Positions 1 through 7,926 of a DNA stretch of 41,015 nucleotides are shown here, in pieces. Numbering within the stretch: the first letter of the stretch is position 1; every line of letters begins with the position of its first letter. The translations under genes and the position numbers were made by a program. Under the pieces are notes generated by a model. That model was not told where the DNA came from, made no database searches, and saw only the letters and a list, made by a program, of their open reading frames with translations. The DNA is from Clostridiales bacterium (GTDB lineage Bacteria; Bacillota; Clostridia; Oscillospirales; Acutalibacteraceae), in the NCBI GenBank assembly GCA_012517675.1, contig JAAYUL010000021.1:1-41015 (forward strand), written 5' to 3'.

Positions 1-536
1 AGGTCGCCGGGCAGAAAGCCCAGCTTTTCCCCCGCTTCCACAGCGGGGCGGGTCAGAATAATGCGGTTGACCTCCTGTGCGCGGAACGCGGTTACGGCAA
101 GCGCGACCGCCAGATACGTTTTTCCGGTGCCGGCGGGGCCGACCCCGAGGGTAATCGTATGATTTTTGATCGCCGTGCAGTATTTTTTCTGGCCCAGCGT
201 TTTCGCCTTTACCGGCTTCCCGCGCGACGTTACGCAGATGCAGTCGCCGGCGAGCATGTTGATTTTGTCCTCGCTGCCCTCGTTGACAAGGGAAATGCAG
301 TAGCGCACGTTCTGCTCGCTCAGCGCCTCGCCGCGGTTGATCAGGGTCAGCAGGCTGTCGATGGCGCGCACCGCCTGCGCGACGTTTTCCGGTTCGCCGG
401 AAATTTTGATTTCGCTGCCGCGCCCGATGATGCTGACCTGGTATTCCTGCTCGATCAGCTTGATGTTTTCGTCAAAGCTGCCGAAAAGGGCGATGGCCTG
501 CTCCATGCGGTCAATATTGATTTTTTGTTCAAACAT
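1..536 (-). CDS. phoH: PhoH family ATPase (C-terminal part outside the window)
   Basis: The minus-strand reading frame starts at an ATG (536-534) and runs out of the window, so about 178 N-terminal residues are visible. The N-terminal stretch looks like the KH-like region of PhoH proteins (residues about 25-80). It is followed by a Walker A motif GPAGTGKT near residue 134 and by TRPAVEAGEKLGFLPGDL near the window edge, a signature of the PhoH/YlaK ATPase family. PhoH proteins are cytoplasmic ATPases linked to RNA metabolism and ribosome/ybeY neighbourhoods; the exact role is not settled. In Bacillus and Clostridia the order yqfC-yqfD-phoH is conserved, exactly as here. A sigma-A-type promoter (598-626) between yqfD and phoH suggests that phoH is also transcribed independently of the sporulation pair. 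Confidence 0.93.
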   Translation of the reverse strand, partial: MFEQKINIDRMEQAIALFGSFDENIKLIEQEYQVSIIGRGSEIKISGEPENVAQAVRAIDSLLTLINRGEALSEQNVRYCISLVNEGSEDKINMLAGDCICVTSRGKPVKAKTLGQKKYCTAIKNHTITLGVGPAGTGKTYLAVALAVTAFRAQEVNRIILTRPAVEAGEKLGFLPGD

Positions 537-597
537 CCAATCACCTTATCATCCTTTTATCGCGGGCAGATAGACTTCCTCACGATAAATTATTGTC

Positions 598-626
598 ATT
601 ATACCATAATTTTCTACGTTCGTCAC
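598..626 (-). promoter_or_regulatory. sigma-A promoter for phoH
   Basis: On the minus strand a -35 GTGACG (626-621) and a perfect -10 TATAAT (603-598) are separated by 17 bp. The predicted start near 591 leaves a leader of about 55 nt before the phoH ATG. It lies in the gap after the yqfD stop codon. Confidence 0.7.
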
Positions 627-650
627 TGTAATAAACCACTAAAAAATGAT

Positions 651-1829
651 TCATTTTATCAGTATTTCCGATTCCTTCGCGATATTTTCCTCACATTTGA
701 CCAAAGCCGTATAAATCAGCCGGGAGCCCTCCGCTTTTTCCGTGCCCTCGCAGGAAAGGATTTTCGCGCCGCCAAGCGTTTCCTTCTGCTTTTTCTCAAT
801 GATTTTTTTCGCTTCGTCGACGGCCTGCCGCTGTGTCAGCTTTACCGGCACCGCTTTTTCCTCAATCCATTTTTCCTCGTAAACGCTGACCGGCAGAACG
901 GCGTTCATCAGCCGCAGGCGGGTGTACCGCCCTTCCGCGCGGAAGGTTCCGTTTGGCCGGGCGGAAAGGGTGAGCGGCACGCGCGCGCCGAAAAAGTTGA
1001 GCAGGCGCTGCGAAACCACCCGGCCCGTCGGCCGCACCTCGGTGCGGCTGAGCGCGACTTCGGCGGTCATGGTCCGCCGTGTTTCCGCCATAATGTTTCC
1101 CGCCGCGTGCTTCAGCACCGAAAGCCCGCTTTCCTCCTCCACAACCCCGCTGATCAGGAGCTGGCCCTCCACCACGGCGTCGCCTTTTTTCACGTGGGGG
1201 GTTCCGGTGTATACCGTCATTTCAATAATCTGTCCGGTGGCGGCGGCTTTGATATTGCACGGGCGCGTGTCTTTTGTTTCCGGCTTGGGCGGGGACGTCC
1301 CTTCCTCCAGCTCGATTTCCGCGGCACAGCCGCGGGTGTTTACGCTCAGCCAGCTGATCTGCGGAAATTTCAGCATCAGGGTCTGCTGCAGCACATGCGG
1401 GTCAACGGCGTTTTTGAGCGCGCCGGGCGCGACTCCCATGGCGCTGAGCTCCGCTTCGATTTCAGCGGTGGGAATGGTGCGGTTGCCCCTGACCTCCACA
1501 CACCACAGGTGCAGGGAGAGGACCCAGATAACCGCGGCAAACAGCGCGGCTCCGGCAATCAGGCCCTGCCTGTGCCGGAGCCCCATGGTCGCGAACGGCA
1601 GGCCGGCCTTTTTTTTGACCTTCAGCCGGCAGCACGCGCGTCTTGCGCAGCAGTGCAGCAGGCGGTATTTTCCGGCGGGCACGCGGGCGCTGCAGGCCGG
1701 TCCGCAGCGGATGTCCCAGAGGTAAATGCCGGCGCGCGCGCATTGGTTCAGAAAACGCTCCATGCTGCCGCCAATCACCGTGAACTGCACATACCCGAGC
1801 AGCCACCGCGTCAATCTCAGCGAAAACAT
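651..1829 (-). CDS. yqfD: sporulation protein YqfD
   Basis: 392 residues, the usual length of YqfD. It begins MFSLRLTRWLLGYVQFTVIGG with a GAGGTGA ribosome site just upstream. One membrane segment lies near residues 85-110 (LIAGAALFAAVIWVLSLHLW). A POTRA/FtsQ-like extracytoplasmic region follows (GNRTIPTAEIEAEL..., residues about 112-190), then a long beta-rich C-terminal part. In B. subtilis yqfD belongs to the sigma-E mother-cell regulon and is needed for efficient sporulation; its biochemical role is unknown. It lies 9 bp downstream of yqfC and is co-transcribed with it from the sigma-E-like promoter at 2125-2153. The identification rests on the protein pattern and the conserved yqfC-yqfD-phoH order. 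Confidence 0.92.
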   Translation of the reverse strand: MFSLRLTRWLLGYVQFTVIGGSMERFLNQCARAGIYLWDIRCGPACSARVPAGKYRLLHCCARRACCRLKVKKKAGLPFATMGLRHRQGLIAGAALFAAVIWVLSLHLWCVEVRGNRTIPTAEIEAELSAMGVAPGALKNAVDPHVLQQTLMLKFPQISWLSVNTRGCAAEIELEEGTSPPKPETKDTRPCNIKAAATGQIIEMTVYTGTPHVKKGDAVVEGQLLISGVVEEESGLSVLKHAAGNIMAETRRTMTAEVALSRTEVRPTGRVVSQRLLNFFGARVPLTLSARPNGTFRAEGRYTRLRLMNAVLPVSVYEEKWIEEKAVPVKLTQRQAVDEAKKIIEKKQKETLGGAKILSCEGTEKAEGSRLIYTALVKCEENIAKESEILIK

Positions 1830-1838
1830 CCCGTCACC

Positions 1839-2090
1839 TCACAAAAGATATTCAATTCCGGTGATAAAGCCGGTGATCACCAGCGCTTCCGACGTCAGGC
1901 ATTTGATGGTCAGGCCGCGCCCGGTAAACCGCACGACCATTTTTCCCGCGCGGACGCGCACGGATTCCGCTCCGTACTCCAGCACGCCTCCGCAGCCCTC
2001 CACCACGGCTTCCGTATTCCCGTTGATCTCCATGTGCGTCCTCATCGGGATGGATGAAGACAGCCTGCGGATGCAATCCCTTTTTCCCAA
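1839..2090 (-). CDS. yqfC: sporulation protein YqfC (YabP/YqfC family)
   Basis: A small protein of 83 residues from a TTG start at 2090 (MGKRDCIRRLSSSI...). It shows the YabP/YqfC beta-strand pattern: EINGNTEAVVEGCGGVLEYGAESVRVR, then GRGLTIKCLTSEALVITGFI. The reading frame extends up to a GTG at 2120. I prefer the TTG because the sigma-E-like promoter (-10 at 2132-2125) would start transcription at about 2118, downstream of the GTG, and because YqfC proteins usually begin with a short basic stretch like the one after the TTG. In B. subtilis this family acts in the mother cell during sporulation. The start is followed after 9 bp by yqfD. Confidence 0.88.
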   Translation of the reverse strand: MGKRDCIRRLSSSIPMRTHMEINGNTEAVVEGCGGVLEYGAESVRVRAGKMVVRFTGRGLTIKCLTSEALVITGFITGIEYLL

Positions 2091-2124
2091 CGTTATCCCC
2101 GCCCCAAACAGATTTGTCACTTAA

Positions 2125-2153
2125 AGCCTATGCGCCGGGAGGCGTAAATATCC
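2125..2153 (-). promoter_or_regulatory. sigma-E-like (mother-cell) promoter for yqfC-yqfD
   Basis: On the minus strand GGATATT (2153-2147) is followed after 14 bp by CATAGGCT (2132-2125). This fits the known sigma-E consensus (KMATATT, 14-15 bp, CATACAHT) well. The predicted start at about 2118 gives a leader of about 28 nt to the TTG start of yqfC. It agrees with the known sigma-E control of yqfCD in Bacillus. Confidence 0.65.
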
Positions 2154-2188
2154 TTTGCGCAACATATATATAGCCGTGAGGTGATACC

Positions 2189-3250
2189 ATGAGGCTCAAG
2201 CAAACCCTGCTGGCGGGGGCGGTTTTTTCCGTCGCGTGCGCCCTGCTGATTTTCCCCGCGGCCGCGGCGTCAGGGGCAAGAAAGGGGATCGACTATTGCC
2301 TGCGGATTCTGATTCCCTCCCTGTATCCGTTTATGGTGCTCGCGGTGTTTGTGGTGAAAAGCGGGCTTTCCGAAAAGATCGGAAAGCTGGTGCGGACCCC
2401 AACGCGCGCGCTGCTCCGTCTTCCGGGCAGCACCGCCGCCGCGATTCTGATGAGCATGATCGGCGGATATCCGACGGGTGCGCGCAGCATTGCCGCCCTG
2501 TATGAATCGGGCTGTGTCACGGAGCGCCAGGCGGCCCGGATGCTGTGCTTCTGCGTCAACGCCGGTCCTCCGTTTGTGGTGAGCGCCGTGGGGGCGGGAT
2601 TCCTGCGGTCCGTTCAGGCCGGGTGGATTTTGTTTGTCTCGCAGATCGCGGGCTCCGTGATTCTGAGCCTCCTCAGCGGGGTTGCCGCGGGGAGCGAAAC
2701 CGTTTCGGCAGGGCGGGGAACCGCGCGGCCGATGCGGCCGGTTCCGGCCCTGATTGCGTCCGCGGCGGACGCCGCGCGCGGCATGATGAGCATGTGCGGC
2801 TTTGTCGTCCTGTTTGCCGCGCTCATCAGCCTGGTCCGGCTGTGGGTCGCTTCGCCGCAGGTCTGCACGGCGCTTTCCGGCTTTCTGGAGGTGACCGGAG
2901 GCTGCTCCGACTTCGCAAAGGCCGGGCTTCCCCTGTGGGCGGTTTCGTTTATCCTCGGGTGGGGCGGCGTCTGCGTTCATTTCCAGGTGATTTCCTCTGT
3001 GGAAAAAATACGGGTGCCGCTCTGCCGGTTTCTGTTTTACCGGGTGCTGCACGGCGCGATTGCCGCGCTGGTCACCGTCTGGCTGCTCCGGCTGTATCCC
3101 CTCAGCGCCGAGGCTTTCAGCAATACCGCCGCTCCGCTGGCCGCGGAATTTTCCGGCTCCGTTCCGGCGGCAACCGCGCTGATCGTGCTCTGCGCCGCGT
3201 TTCTGGCGGTCCTTCCGCATGAAAATGTGGAAATGGACCAAGCGCGGTGA
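2189..3250 (+). CDS. ylbJ: YlbJ-like sporulation integral membrane protein
   Basis: 353 residues with an ATG start preceded by GTGAGGTGATACC. About eight hydrophobic segments are spread over the whole length. The signature region ILIPSLYPFMVLAVF (about 45-60) and MSMIGGYPTGARS (about 90-104), followed by CVNAGPPFVVSAVG, is typical of the YlbJ/nucleoside-recognition (Gate) membrane family. In B. subtilis YlbJ is a sigma-E-dependent protein required for sporulation. Here it is divergent from yqfC. A CATATATATA element at about 2163-2172 could be the -10 of a second mother-cell promoter, but I see no good -35. A general Gate-domain transporter-like protein is the alternative reading. Confidence 0.82.
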   Translation: MRLKQTLLAGAVFSVACALLIFPAAAASGARKGIDYCLRILIPSLYPFMVLAVFVVKSGLSEKIGKLVRTPTRALLRLPGSTAAAILMSMIGGYPTGARSIAALYESGCVTERQAARMLCFCVNAGPPFVVSAVGAGFLRSVQAGWILFVSQIAGSVILSLLSGVAAGSETVSAGRGTARPMRPVPALIASAADAARGMMSMCGFVVLFAALISLVRLWVASPQVCTALSGFLEVTGGCSDFAKAGLPLWAVSFILGWGGVCVHFQVISSVEKIRVPLCRFLFYRVLHGAIAALVTVWLLRLYPLSAEAFSNTAAPLAAEFSGSVPAATALIVLCAAFLAVLPHENVEMDQAR

Positions 3251-3256
3251 TATAAT
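3228..3256 (+). promoter_or_regulatory. possible sigma-A promoter for the 74-residue protein gene
   Basis: TGGAAA (3228-3233) and a perfect TATAAT (3251-3256) lie 17 bp apart, overlapping the end of the ylbJ-like gene. The -35 matches the consensus at 4 of 6 positions. Confidence 0.45.
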
Positions 3257-3298
3257 GGAATTACCGCAGGGAAAATGGATGAATACGGAGGGTGGAAC

Positions 3299-3523
3299 AT
3301 GTTTGGAAAGAAGAAAAATCAGGAGCTGTTCGGGCGGAATATAGACGCAACATGCGAATACTGCGCGAACTATTCGGATTTCGACGGCGCCGCCGTCTGC
3401 CGCCTGGGCCGCCGCATGCCGCCGGATGGCGCCTGCCCCCGCTTTTCCTACGACCCGCTGAAGCGCGCCCCGCGGAACCTTCCTCCGCTCAAGCCGCACG
3501 ACCCGGAAGAATTTGAGCTGTAA
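3299..3523 (+). CDS. small four-cysteine protein, unknown function
   Basis: 74 residues from the ATG at 3299, which has a good ribosome site (CGGAGGGTGGAAC) upstream; an earlier in-frame ATG at 3275 lacks one. The sequence contains CEYCANYS...AVCRLGR...GACPRFSYDP, that is CxxC plus two further cysteines about 12 residues apart. This is a plausible single zinc-binding or Fe-S knuckle. The tail is proline-rich and acidic. I recognise the pattern as a conserved hypothetical protein of clostridia but know no function. A TATAAT box sits at 3251-3256. It lies between sporulation and SRP genes without obvious operon partners. Confidence 0.7.
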   Translation: MFGKKKNQELFGRNIDATCEYCANYSDFDGAAVCRLGRRMPPDGACPRFSYDPLKRAPRNLPPLKPHDPEEFEL

Positions 3524-3639
3524 AGCGAACGGGACGCCGGTTTCAGAAATTATTTCACCGGGAAATCCCGTTTTGCCCCTCCGCTGAATATAATGAAAAG
3601 AACCATCAATTTAATTTTCCTGTTCGGAGGGAGTTCATA

Positions 3640-3816
3640 ATGGAAATGAAAATACATCATTGCATGAATCCGGAGGAGAACCCGCTTCCGGTTTGGATGA
3701 CGGCCGGCAAAAGCGCCCCGGAAGAAAAGAAACCCGATTTGGTCAGCCAGTTTAAAAACAACCCGGATTCCTTTTTTCCTGATTTTTACCACGCGAAAAA
3801 ACCGCAGAAAAAGTAG
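3640..3816 (+). CDS. 58-residue small protein, unknown
   Basis: A short frame from ATG 3640 to TAG 3816, with a strong ribosome site (CGGAGGGAG) 6-7 bases upstream and a TATAAT box at 3589-3594. The peptide is charged and aromatic: it starts MEMKIHHCMNPEENPLPVWM and ends with FFPDFYHAKKPQKK. There is no membrane segment and one cysteine. It is followed within a few bases by a strong hairpin (3822-3859), so it looks like a complete small transcription unit. No family is recognised. Confidence comes from the ribosome site, the promoter box and the hairpin rather than from homology. Confidence 0.55.
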   Translation: MEMKIHHCMNPEENPLPVWMTAGKSAPEEKKPDLVSQFKNNPDSFFPDFYHAKKPQKK

Positions 3817-3821
3817 CGGGA

Positions 3822-3859
3822 AGCGGACCCCCGCGGGCACGCGCCCGCGGGGGTCCGCT
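3822..3859. terminator. 17-bp GC-rich hairpin between convergent small genes
   Basis: Arms 3822-3838 and 3843-3859 are perfectly complementary around a 4-base loop. There is no T-run on the plus strand. On the minus strand a short T-run follows after about 9 bases. It sits exactly between the convergent small genes and its distal edge carries the stop codon of the minus-strand gene, so a shared transcript end is likely but not of the ideal form. Confidence 0.6.
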
Positions 3860-4026
3860 CAATGGACGATCAGGTACAGAATCCCGAACACCCCGCTGAA
3901 AACGGAAAGGACAAACAGCGTCAGCTTCAGCGCGGCGCCGTATCCGGTGTACTTTTCGTTTACGCTCAAAGAGGCGACCAGACCGAGAACGGACAGGCCC
4001 ACCGTGATCCCCGCCAGTATTTTCAT
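3859..4026 (-). CDS. 55-residue membrane protein with two hydrophobic segments
   Basis: A minus-strand frame from ATG (4026-4024) to TGA (3861-3859), with AAGGAAGGG 6 bases upstream of the start. The peptide has two hydrophobic stretches, ILAGITVGLSVLGLVASLSV (residues 3-22) and LKLTLFVLSVFSGVFGILYLIV (33-54), joined by a short polar turn NEKYTGYGAA. This fits a small hairpin-topology inner-membrane protein. No family is recognised. It ends at the shared hairpin 3822-3859. Confidence 0.6.
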   Translation of the reverse strand: MKILAGITVGLSVLGLVASLSVNEKYTGYGAALKLTLFVLSVFSGVFGILYLIVH

Positions 4027-4127
4027 TGTTACCCTTCCTTTGCACAGCGCGTTTATTCATATTTACGAGGCCGGGGCGGTTTCTATTCGCGCGGCGGATC
4101 AGGGCAGGCTCCTTTCTGAATTTCCTA

Positions 4128-4156
4128 TTGACATTTCACCCGTTTTATTGTATAAT
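4128..4156 (+). promoter_or_regulatory. consensus sigma-A promoter of the ylxM-ffh operon
   Basis: TTGACA (4128-4133), a 17-bp spacer and TATAAT (4151-4156): a perfect match to the housekeeping consensus. Transcription would start near 4163, about 43 bases before ylxM. Confidence 0.9.
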
Positions 4157-4205
4157 TCGTGAGTGTAAAGGATTTTGCTTTACACATGATCCGGGAGGTG
4201 TGTGG

Positions 4206-4568
4206 ATGGCAAAGAATCTCGAAATATCCCTTCTGCTTGATTTTTACGGAGAAATGCTCACGGAAAAACAGCGGGAGGTCATTGAATACTATTATAACGA
4301 CGACCTTTCCCTTTCGGAGATTGCCGACAACGAGGGCATTACCCGCCAGGGGGTGCGCGATTCCATCAAGCGGGCCGAGTTCCAGCTGCTGGATATGGAA
4401 GAACGGCTCGGTCTTGCCCGGCGCTTCCGCGAGATGCGCAGAGGGCTGGAGGAAATCAGCGCCGCCGCCGAACAGATCAAAGACTATAACGAACATTCCA
4501 TCTTTTCCCGCGAACTGGAAGACAAGGCGATTCGGATTCTGGATATCGCGGAAAAGCTTTGCGAATAA
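4206..4568 (+). CDS. ylxM: YlxM/p13-like DNA-binding protein of the SRP operon
   Basis: 120 residues, the normal size for YlxM. ATG 4206 follows a GGGAGGTG ribosome site. The N-terminal part carries a sigma-70 region-4-like helix-turn-helix (LTEKQREVIEYYY...LSLSEIADNEGITRQGVRDSIKRAE, residues about 18-60). A helical C-terminal half follows. YlxM is encoded immediately upstream of ffh in most Firmicutes and has been reported to influence the SRP GTPase cycle in streptococci; whether it binds DNA is uncertain. Here the ffh ribosome site overlaps the ylxM stop codon region and the genes are 15 bp apart. Confidence 0.95.
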   Translation: MAKNLEISLLLDFYGEMLTEKQREVIEYYYNDDLSLSEIADNEGITRQGVRDSIKRAEFQLLDMEERLGLARRFREMRRGLEEISAAAEQIKDYNEHSIFSRELEDKAIRILDIAEKLCE

Positions 4569-4583
4569 AAAGGAGGAACCGCA

Positions 4584-5909
4584 TTGGCGTTTGAAGACCT
4601 TGCAGACAAGTTAAACGCGGCGTTTAAACGGCTTCGCTCCAAGGGCAAGCTCACGGAAGCCGACGTAAAGGAAGCAATGCGGGAGGTTCGCCTTGCGCTG
4701 CTGGAAGCGGATGTCAACTACAAAGTCGCGAAGGATTTTACCAATAAAGTCAGCGAGCGCGCCATTGGCGCCGAGGTGATGGAAAGCCTGACCCCGGCCC
4801 AGATGGTGGTTAAAATCGTGGACGAGGAGCTGACCGCCCTGATGGGCGGGAGCAACGCGCGCCTTGCAAGCCCGCCCTCGCCGCCCACCGTGATTCTGCT
4901 GTGCGGCCTTCAGGGCGCCGGCAAGACCACGCACGCCGGCAAGCTGGCGCTCATGCTGAAAAGCAAGGGGCACCGGCCGCTTCTGGTCGCCGGCGACATT
5001 TACCGCCCTGCCGCGATCAAGCAGCTGCAGGTGGTCGGTTCCAAGGCCGGCGTTCCCGTGTTTGAAATGGGAACGGAAAATCCGGTAAAAATCGCGAAGG
5101 CCGCCGTCGCCCACGCCAGGGACCACGGCAACGATATGGTGCTGATCGACACCGCCGGCCGTCTGCAGATCGACGAAGTCCTGATGAATGAGCTTAAGGA
5201 GATCAAGGCCGCGGTGAACCCCCATGAGATTCTTCTGGTGGTCGACGCGATGACCGGCCAGGAAGCCGTGAACGTGGCGAAAACCTTTGACGAGCTGCTG
5301 AATATTACCGGCGTGATCCTCACCAAGCTCGACGGCGATACCCGCGGCGGCGCGGCGCTTTCCGTGCGCGCCGTGACCGGAAAGCCGATCAAATTCGCCG
5401 GCACGGGCGAAAAGCTGGAAGACCTTGAGGTGTTCCACCCCGACCGCATGGCGTCCCGCATTCTCGGCATGGGCGACGTGCTCACGCTGATTGAGGACGC
5501 GCAGAGCAAGCTCGACCAGAAGGCCGCGGAGCAGACCGCCCGCAGGATGCTGGAGAACAAGCTCGACTTCAACGATATGCTCGAGCAGTTCCGGCAGGTG
5601 AAAAAAATGGGGCCCCTCAAAAACGTGCTTTCCAAATTTCCGGGCATGGATAAGCAGCTGAAGGACGTCGACATCGACGACCGCATTATGGACCGGACCG
5701 AAGCGATCATTCTTTCCATGACGCCGCAGGAGCGTGAAAAGCCCTCGCTGATCAATCCGTCGCGCAAGCGCCGCATTGCGGCGGGCAGCGGCATGAAGGT
5801 GGAGGACGTGAACCGCCTGCTCAAGCAGCTGGAACAGACCCAGAAATTCATGAAGCAGATGAAGGGCAAGGGCCGCAAACGTTTTTCCGGCATGGGCATG
5901 CCGTTTTAA
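4584..5909 (+). CDS. ffh: signal recognition particle protein Ffh
   Basis: 441 residues, starting at TTG 4584 behind an AAAGGAGG site. It has an N domain ([17 protein letters not shown]...), then the G domain with G1 [14 protein letters not shown] (about residue 107), DTAGR (about 188) and TKLDGD (about 246). The methionine-rich M domain runs from about 300 to the end (MKQMKGKGR...GMGMPF). Ffh binds the signal sequences of nascent membrane proteins and the 4.5S/6S-like SRP RNA, and delivers ribosomes to FtsY and the Sec translocon. No SRP RNA gene is seen in this window. It is second in the ylxM-ffh-rpsP-khpA-rimM-trmD operon. Confidence 0.98.
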   Translation: MAFEDLADKLNAAFKRLRSKGKLTEADVKEAMREVRLALLEADVNYKVAKDFTNKVSERAIGAEVMESLTPAQMVVKIVDEELTALMGGSNARLASPPSPPTVILLCGLQGAGKTTHAGKLALMLKSKGHRPLLVAGDIYRPAAIKQLQVVGSKAGVPVFEMGTENPVKIAKAAVAHARDHGNDMVLIDTAGRLQIDEVLMNELKEIKAAVNPHEILLVVDAMTGQEAVNVAKTFDELLNITGVILTKLDGDTRGGAALSVRAVTGKPIKFAGTGEKLEDLEVFHPDRMASRILGMGDVLTLIEDAQSKLDQKAAEQTARRMLENKLDFNDMLEQFRQVKKMGPLKNVLSKFPGMDKQLKDVDIDDRIMDRTEAIILSMTPQEREKPSLINPSRKRRIAAGSGMKVEDVNRLLKQLEQTQKFMKQMKGKGRKRFSGMGMPF

Positions 5910-5994
5910 ATTCTGTTTGTATTCATCCAATAAGGAAAATCCTTTTGGTGAAGATATGGGGAGTTTCCCCGATCAATTTGTGGAGGTGAAACAC

Positions 5995-6237
5995 ATGGCA
6001 GTAAAAATCAGACTGCGCAGAATGGGCGCCAAGAAGGCCCCGTTCTATCGTATAGTTGTCGCCGACTCCCGTTTTCCGCGCGACGGTCGTTTCATTGAGG
6101 AAATCGGCTACTACAACCCGCTTGAGGAGCCTTCCGTCGTGAAGGTGGACGCTGAAAAGGCGAAAAAGTGGATTGCCAACGGGGCACAGCCGACCGATAC
6201 CGTGAAAGCTCTGTTCAAGAGCCACGGTGTCCTGTAA
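5995..6237 (+). CDS. rpsP: 30S ribosomal protein S16
   Basis: 80 residues from ATG 5995 behind TGGAGGTGAAACAC. It starts [26 protein letters not shown], the hallmark of S16, and continues [15 protein letters not shown]16 is needed for assembly of the 30S 5-prime domain. A frame open from 5917 has no ribosome site and is not the true start. The 85-bp gap after ffh carries two short hairpins but no T-run. Confidence 0.98.
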   Translation: MAVKIRLRRMGAKKAPFYRIVVADSRFPRDGRFIEEIGYYNPLEEPSVVKVDAEKAKKWIANGAQPTDTVKALFKSHGVL

Positions 6238-6251
6238 ACGGAGGATGCACC

Positions 6252-6485
6252 ATGAAGGAACTGCTCATTGCGATTGCTCAGGGCCTTGTGGAAAAACCGT
6301 CGGCGGTTTCCGTCGACGTGGACGAGCCCGATGAGGAAGGAAACGTTGTGTACCATCTGCATGTCGATGAAAACGACATGGGCAGGGTAATCGGCAAGCA
6401 GGGCCGGATTGCGAAGGCAATCCGTACCGTCATGCGCGCCGCGGCAACCCGTACCAACGAGAAAATCTCAGTCGAAATAGACTAA
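6252..6485 (+). CDS. khpA: KH-domain RNA-binding protein KhpA (YlqC)
   Basis: 77 residues starting at ATG 6252, 14 bp after rpsP. It contains a single KH domain with the GxxG loop in GRVIGKQGRIAKAIRTVMRA (about residues 45-64). KhpA is a small RNA-binding protein that partners with KhpB/Jag in streptococci and influences cell division and sRNA regulation. Its place between rpsP and rimM is conserved in Firmicutes. It is followed directly by an intrinsic terminator at 6499-6525. Confidence 0.95.
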   Translation: MKELLIAIAQGLVEKPSAVSVDVDEPDEEGNVVYHLHVDENDMGRVIGKQGRIAKAIRTVMRAAATRTNEKISVEID

Positions 6486-6498
6486 TCGCAAACCGAAG

Positions 6499-6525
6499 GG
6501 CAGGCGCTGGGCGTCTGCCTTTTTT
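6499..6525 (+). terminator. intrinsic terminator or attenuator between khpA and rimM
   Basis: An 8-bp stem (6499-6506 with 6512-6519, one G-T pair), a 5-base loop and a run of six T. It lies inside an otherwise conserved operon, so it probably lowers rather than abolishes rimM-trmD expression unless another promoter exists downstream. Confidence 0.75.
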
Positions 6526-6565
6526 CGTAAGAAAGCCGCGGTGCGGCAATTGGCAGGAGGACAGG

Positions 6566-7081
6566 ATGCTGAATCAATTTTTGGAAGCCGGAAAAATCGT
6601 GGGGACCCACGGGGTGAAGGGCGAGCTTCGCGTGCAGCCCTGGTGCGATTCGGCGGAATTTTTGGCCGGATTCAAAACACTGTACGCGGAAAAAGGCGCT
6701 CGGCGGCTGGAGGTCGTTTCCGCCCGGGTGCACAAGAACCTTGTTTTGCTCAAGCTGAAGGGAATCGACACACCGGAGCAGGGCGACCTGATGCGCGGGA
6801 AAATCCTGTATTTGGACCGCGGCGACGTTCAACTTGCGGCGGGCCAGTATTTTATTCAGGATTTGATGGGGCTGGACGTGTATGACGCGGACACCTTCAT
6901 CTATTACGGAAAACTGACCGAAGTGATGCGCACCGGCGCAAACGATGTGTATCAGGTTACTTCGGAAAGCAAGAAAAATCACCTGATTCCGGCAATACAG
7001 GATGTAATAAAAGAAGTAAATATGACAGAAGGTAAAATGATAATCCGCCCTCTGAAAGGAATTTTTGACGATGAGGATTGA
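6566..7081 (+). CDS. rimM: 16S rRNA processing protein RimM
   Basis: 171 residues, typical for RimM. ATG 6566 sits behind AGGAGGACAGG. The N-terminal RimM domain shows FLEAGKIVGTHGVKGELRV (residues 5-23). The C-terminal PRC-barrel part contains YFIQDLMGLDVYD and ENxxLIPAI-like NHLIPAIQDVIKEV. RimM binds S19 and assists maturation of the 30S head. It overlaps trmD by 11 bp (7071-7081), implying translational coupling. Confidence 0.96.
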   Translation: MLNQFLEAGKIVGTHGVKGELRVQPWCDSAEFLAGFKTLYAEKGARRLEVVSARVHKNLVLLKLKGIDTPEQGDLMRGKILYLDRGDVQLAAGQYFIQDLMGLDVYDADTFIYYGKLTEVMRTGANDVYQVTSESKKNHLIPAIQDVIKEVNMTEGKMIIRPLKGIFDDED

Positions 7082-7817
7082 CATTGTCACCCTTTTTCCT
7101 GAAATGTGCGAAAATGTGATGGCGGAAAGCATTATCGGCCGCGCGCGGAAAAAGGGCGCGATTCAGGTGTGCTGCCACCAGATTCGGGATTACGCTTACG
7201 ACAAGCACCAGCGCGTGGACGACTGTCCGTTCGGCGGGGGCAAGGGAATGCTCCTCATGGCGGAGCCGATCGCCCTTTGCCTTGACGATTTGACGGAACA
7301 ACTTGGGGAGAAGCCGCATATAGTTTATATGTCGCCCCAGGGTCAAACGCTGACCCAGCAAAAAGTGAAGGAGCTTGCGCGGTGTGACAGCCTTACGCTG
7401 TTGTGCGGCCACTACGAGGGGATTGATGAGCGGATCATCGAAGCTTATGTGGACGAGGAGCTGTCCATCGGCGATTATGTGCTGACCGGCGGAGAACTTC
7501 CGGCGCTGGTGGTCGCCGATGCCGTCAGCCGCATGATCGACGGTGTTCTTTCCGACACCGTCTGTTTTGAGGAGGAGAGCCATTTCAACGGTCTTCTGGA
7601 GTACCCGCACTACACCCGCCCGGCCTGTTGGCGGGGCCGCGGAGTGCCGAAGGTGCTTTTGGAGGGAAACCACGGCGCCGTGGAGCGCTGGAGGCGGGAA
7701 CAGTCGCTTCTGCGCACGTTCCGCAAGCGTCCGGAGCTGCTGGAGCACGCCGGGCTTTCCGCGCGGGAACGAGCGGATTTGGACCGCCTGGCCGGTTCGT
7801 CTGAAATGGAAAATTAA
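7071..7817 (+). CDS. trmD: tRNA (guanine37-N1)-methyltransferase TrmD
   Basis: 248 residues from ATG 7071; an in-frame TTG two codons earlier is less likely. MRIDIVTLFPEM is the usual start. The SPOUT/trefoil-knot SAM site is seen in YMSPQGQTLTQ (about residue 86), LLCGHYEGIDERI (about 110) and SIGDYVLTGGELP (about 130). It methylates N1 of G37 in tRNAs reading CNN codons and prevents +1 frameshifting. It is the last gene of the operon and overlaps the end of rimM. No clear terminator follows; the A+T-rich gap contains the next promoter. Confidence 0.97.
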   Translation: MRIDIVTLFPEMCENVMAESIIGRARKKGAIQVCCHQIRDYAYDKHQRVDDCPFGGGKGMLLMAEPIALCLDDLTEQLGEKPHIVYMSPQGQTLTQQKVKELARCDSLTLLCGHYEGIDERIIEAYVDEELSIGDYVLTGGELPALVVADAVSRMIDGVLSDTVCFEEESHFNGLLEYPHYTRPACWRGRGVPKVLLEGNHGAVERWRREQSLLRTFRKRPELLEHAGLSARERADLDRLAGSSEMEN

Positions 7818-7926
7818 CAGTTGTAGCATAGGAAACAAAAATATTCAACAAATACGTCAACATGCACAAATACAATCGGGGCGTCCTGACACCATTCGGT
7901 CATCAATCCAAAGTTTTTCAATTTAG

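Noticed and set aside
159-2057. A 632-codon plus-strand open frame over phoH, yqfD and yqfC
   Set aside because: It is the antisense shadow of three recognised minus-strand genes, has no ribosome site and no family-like sequence.
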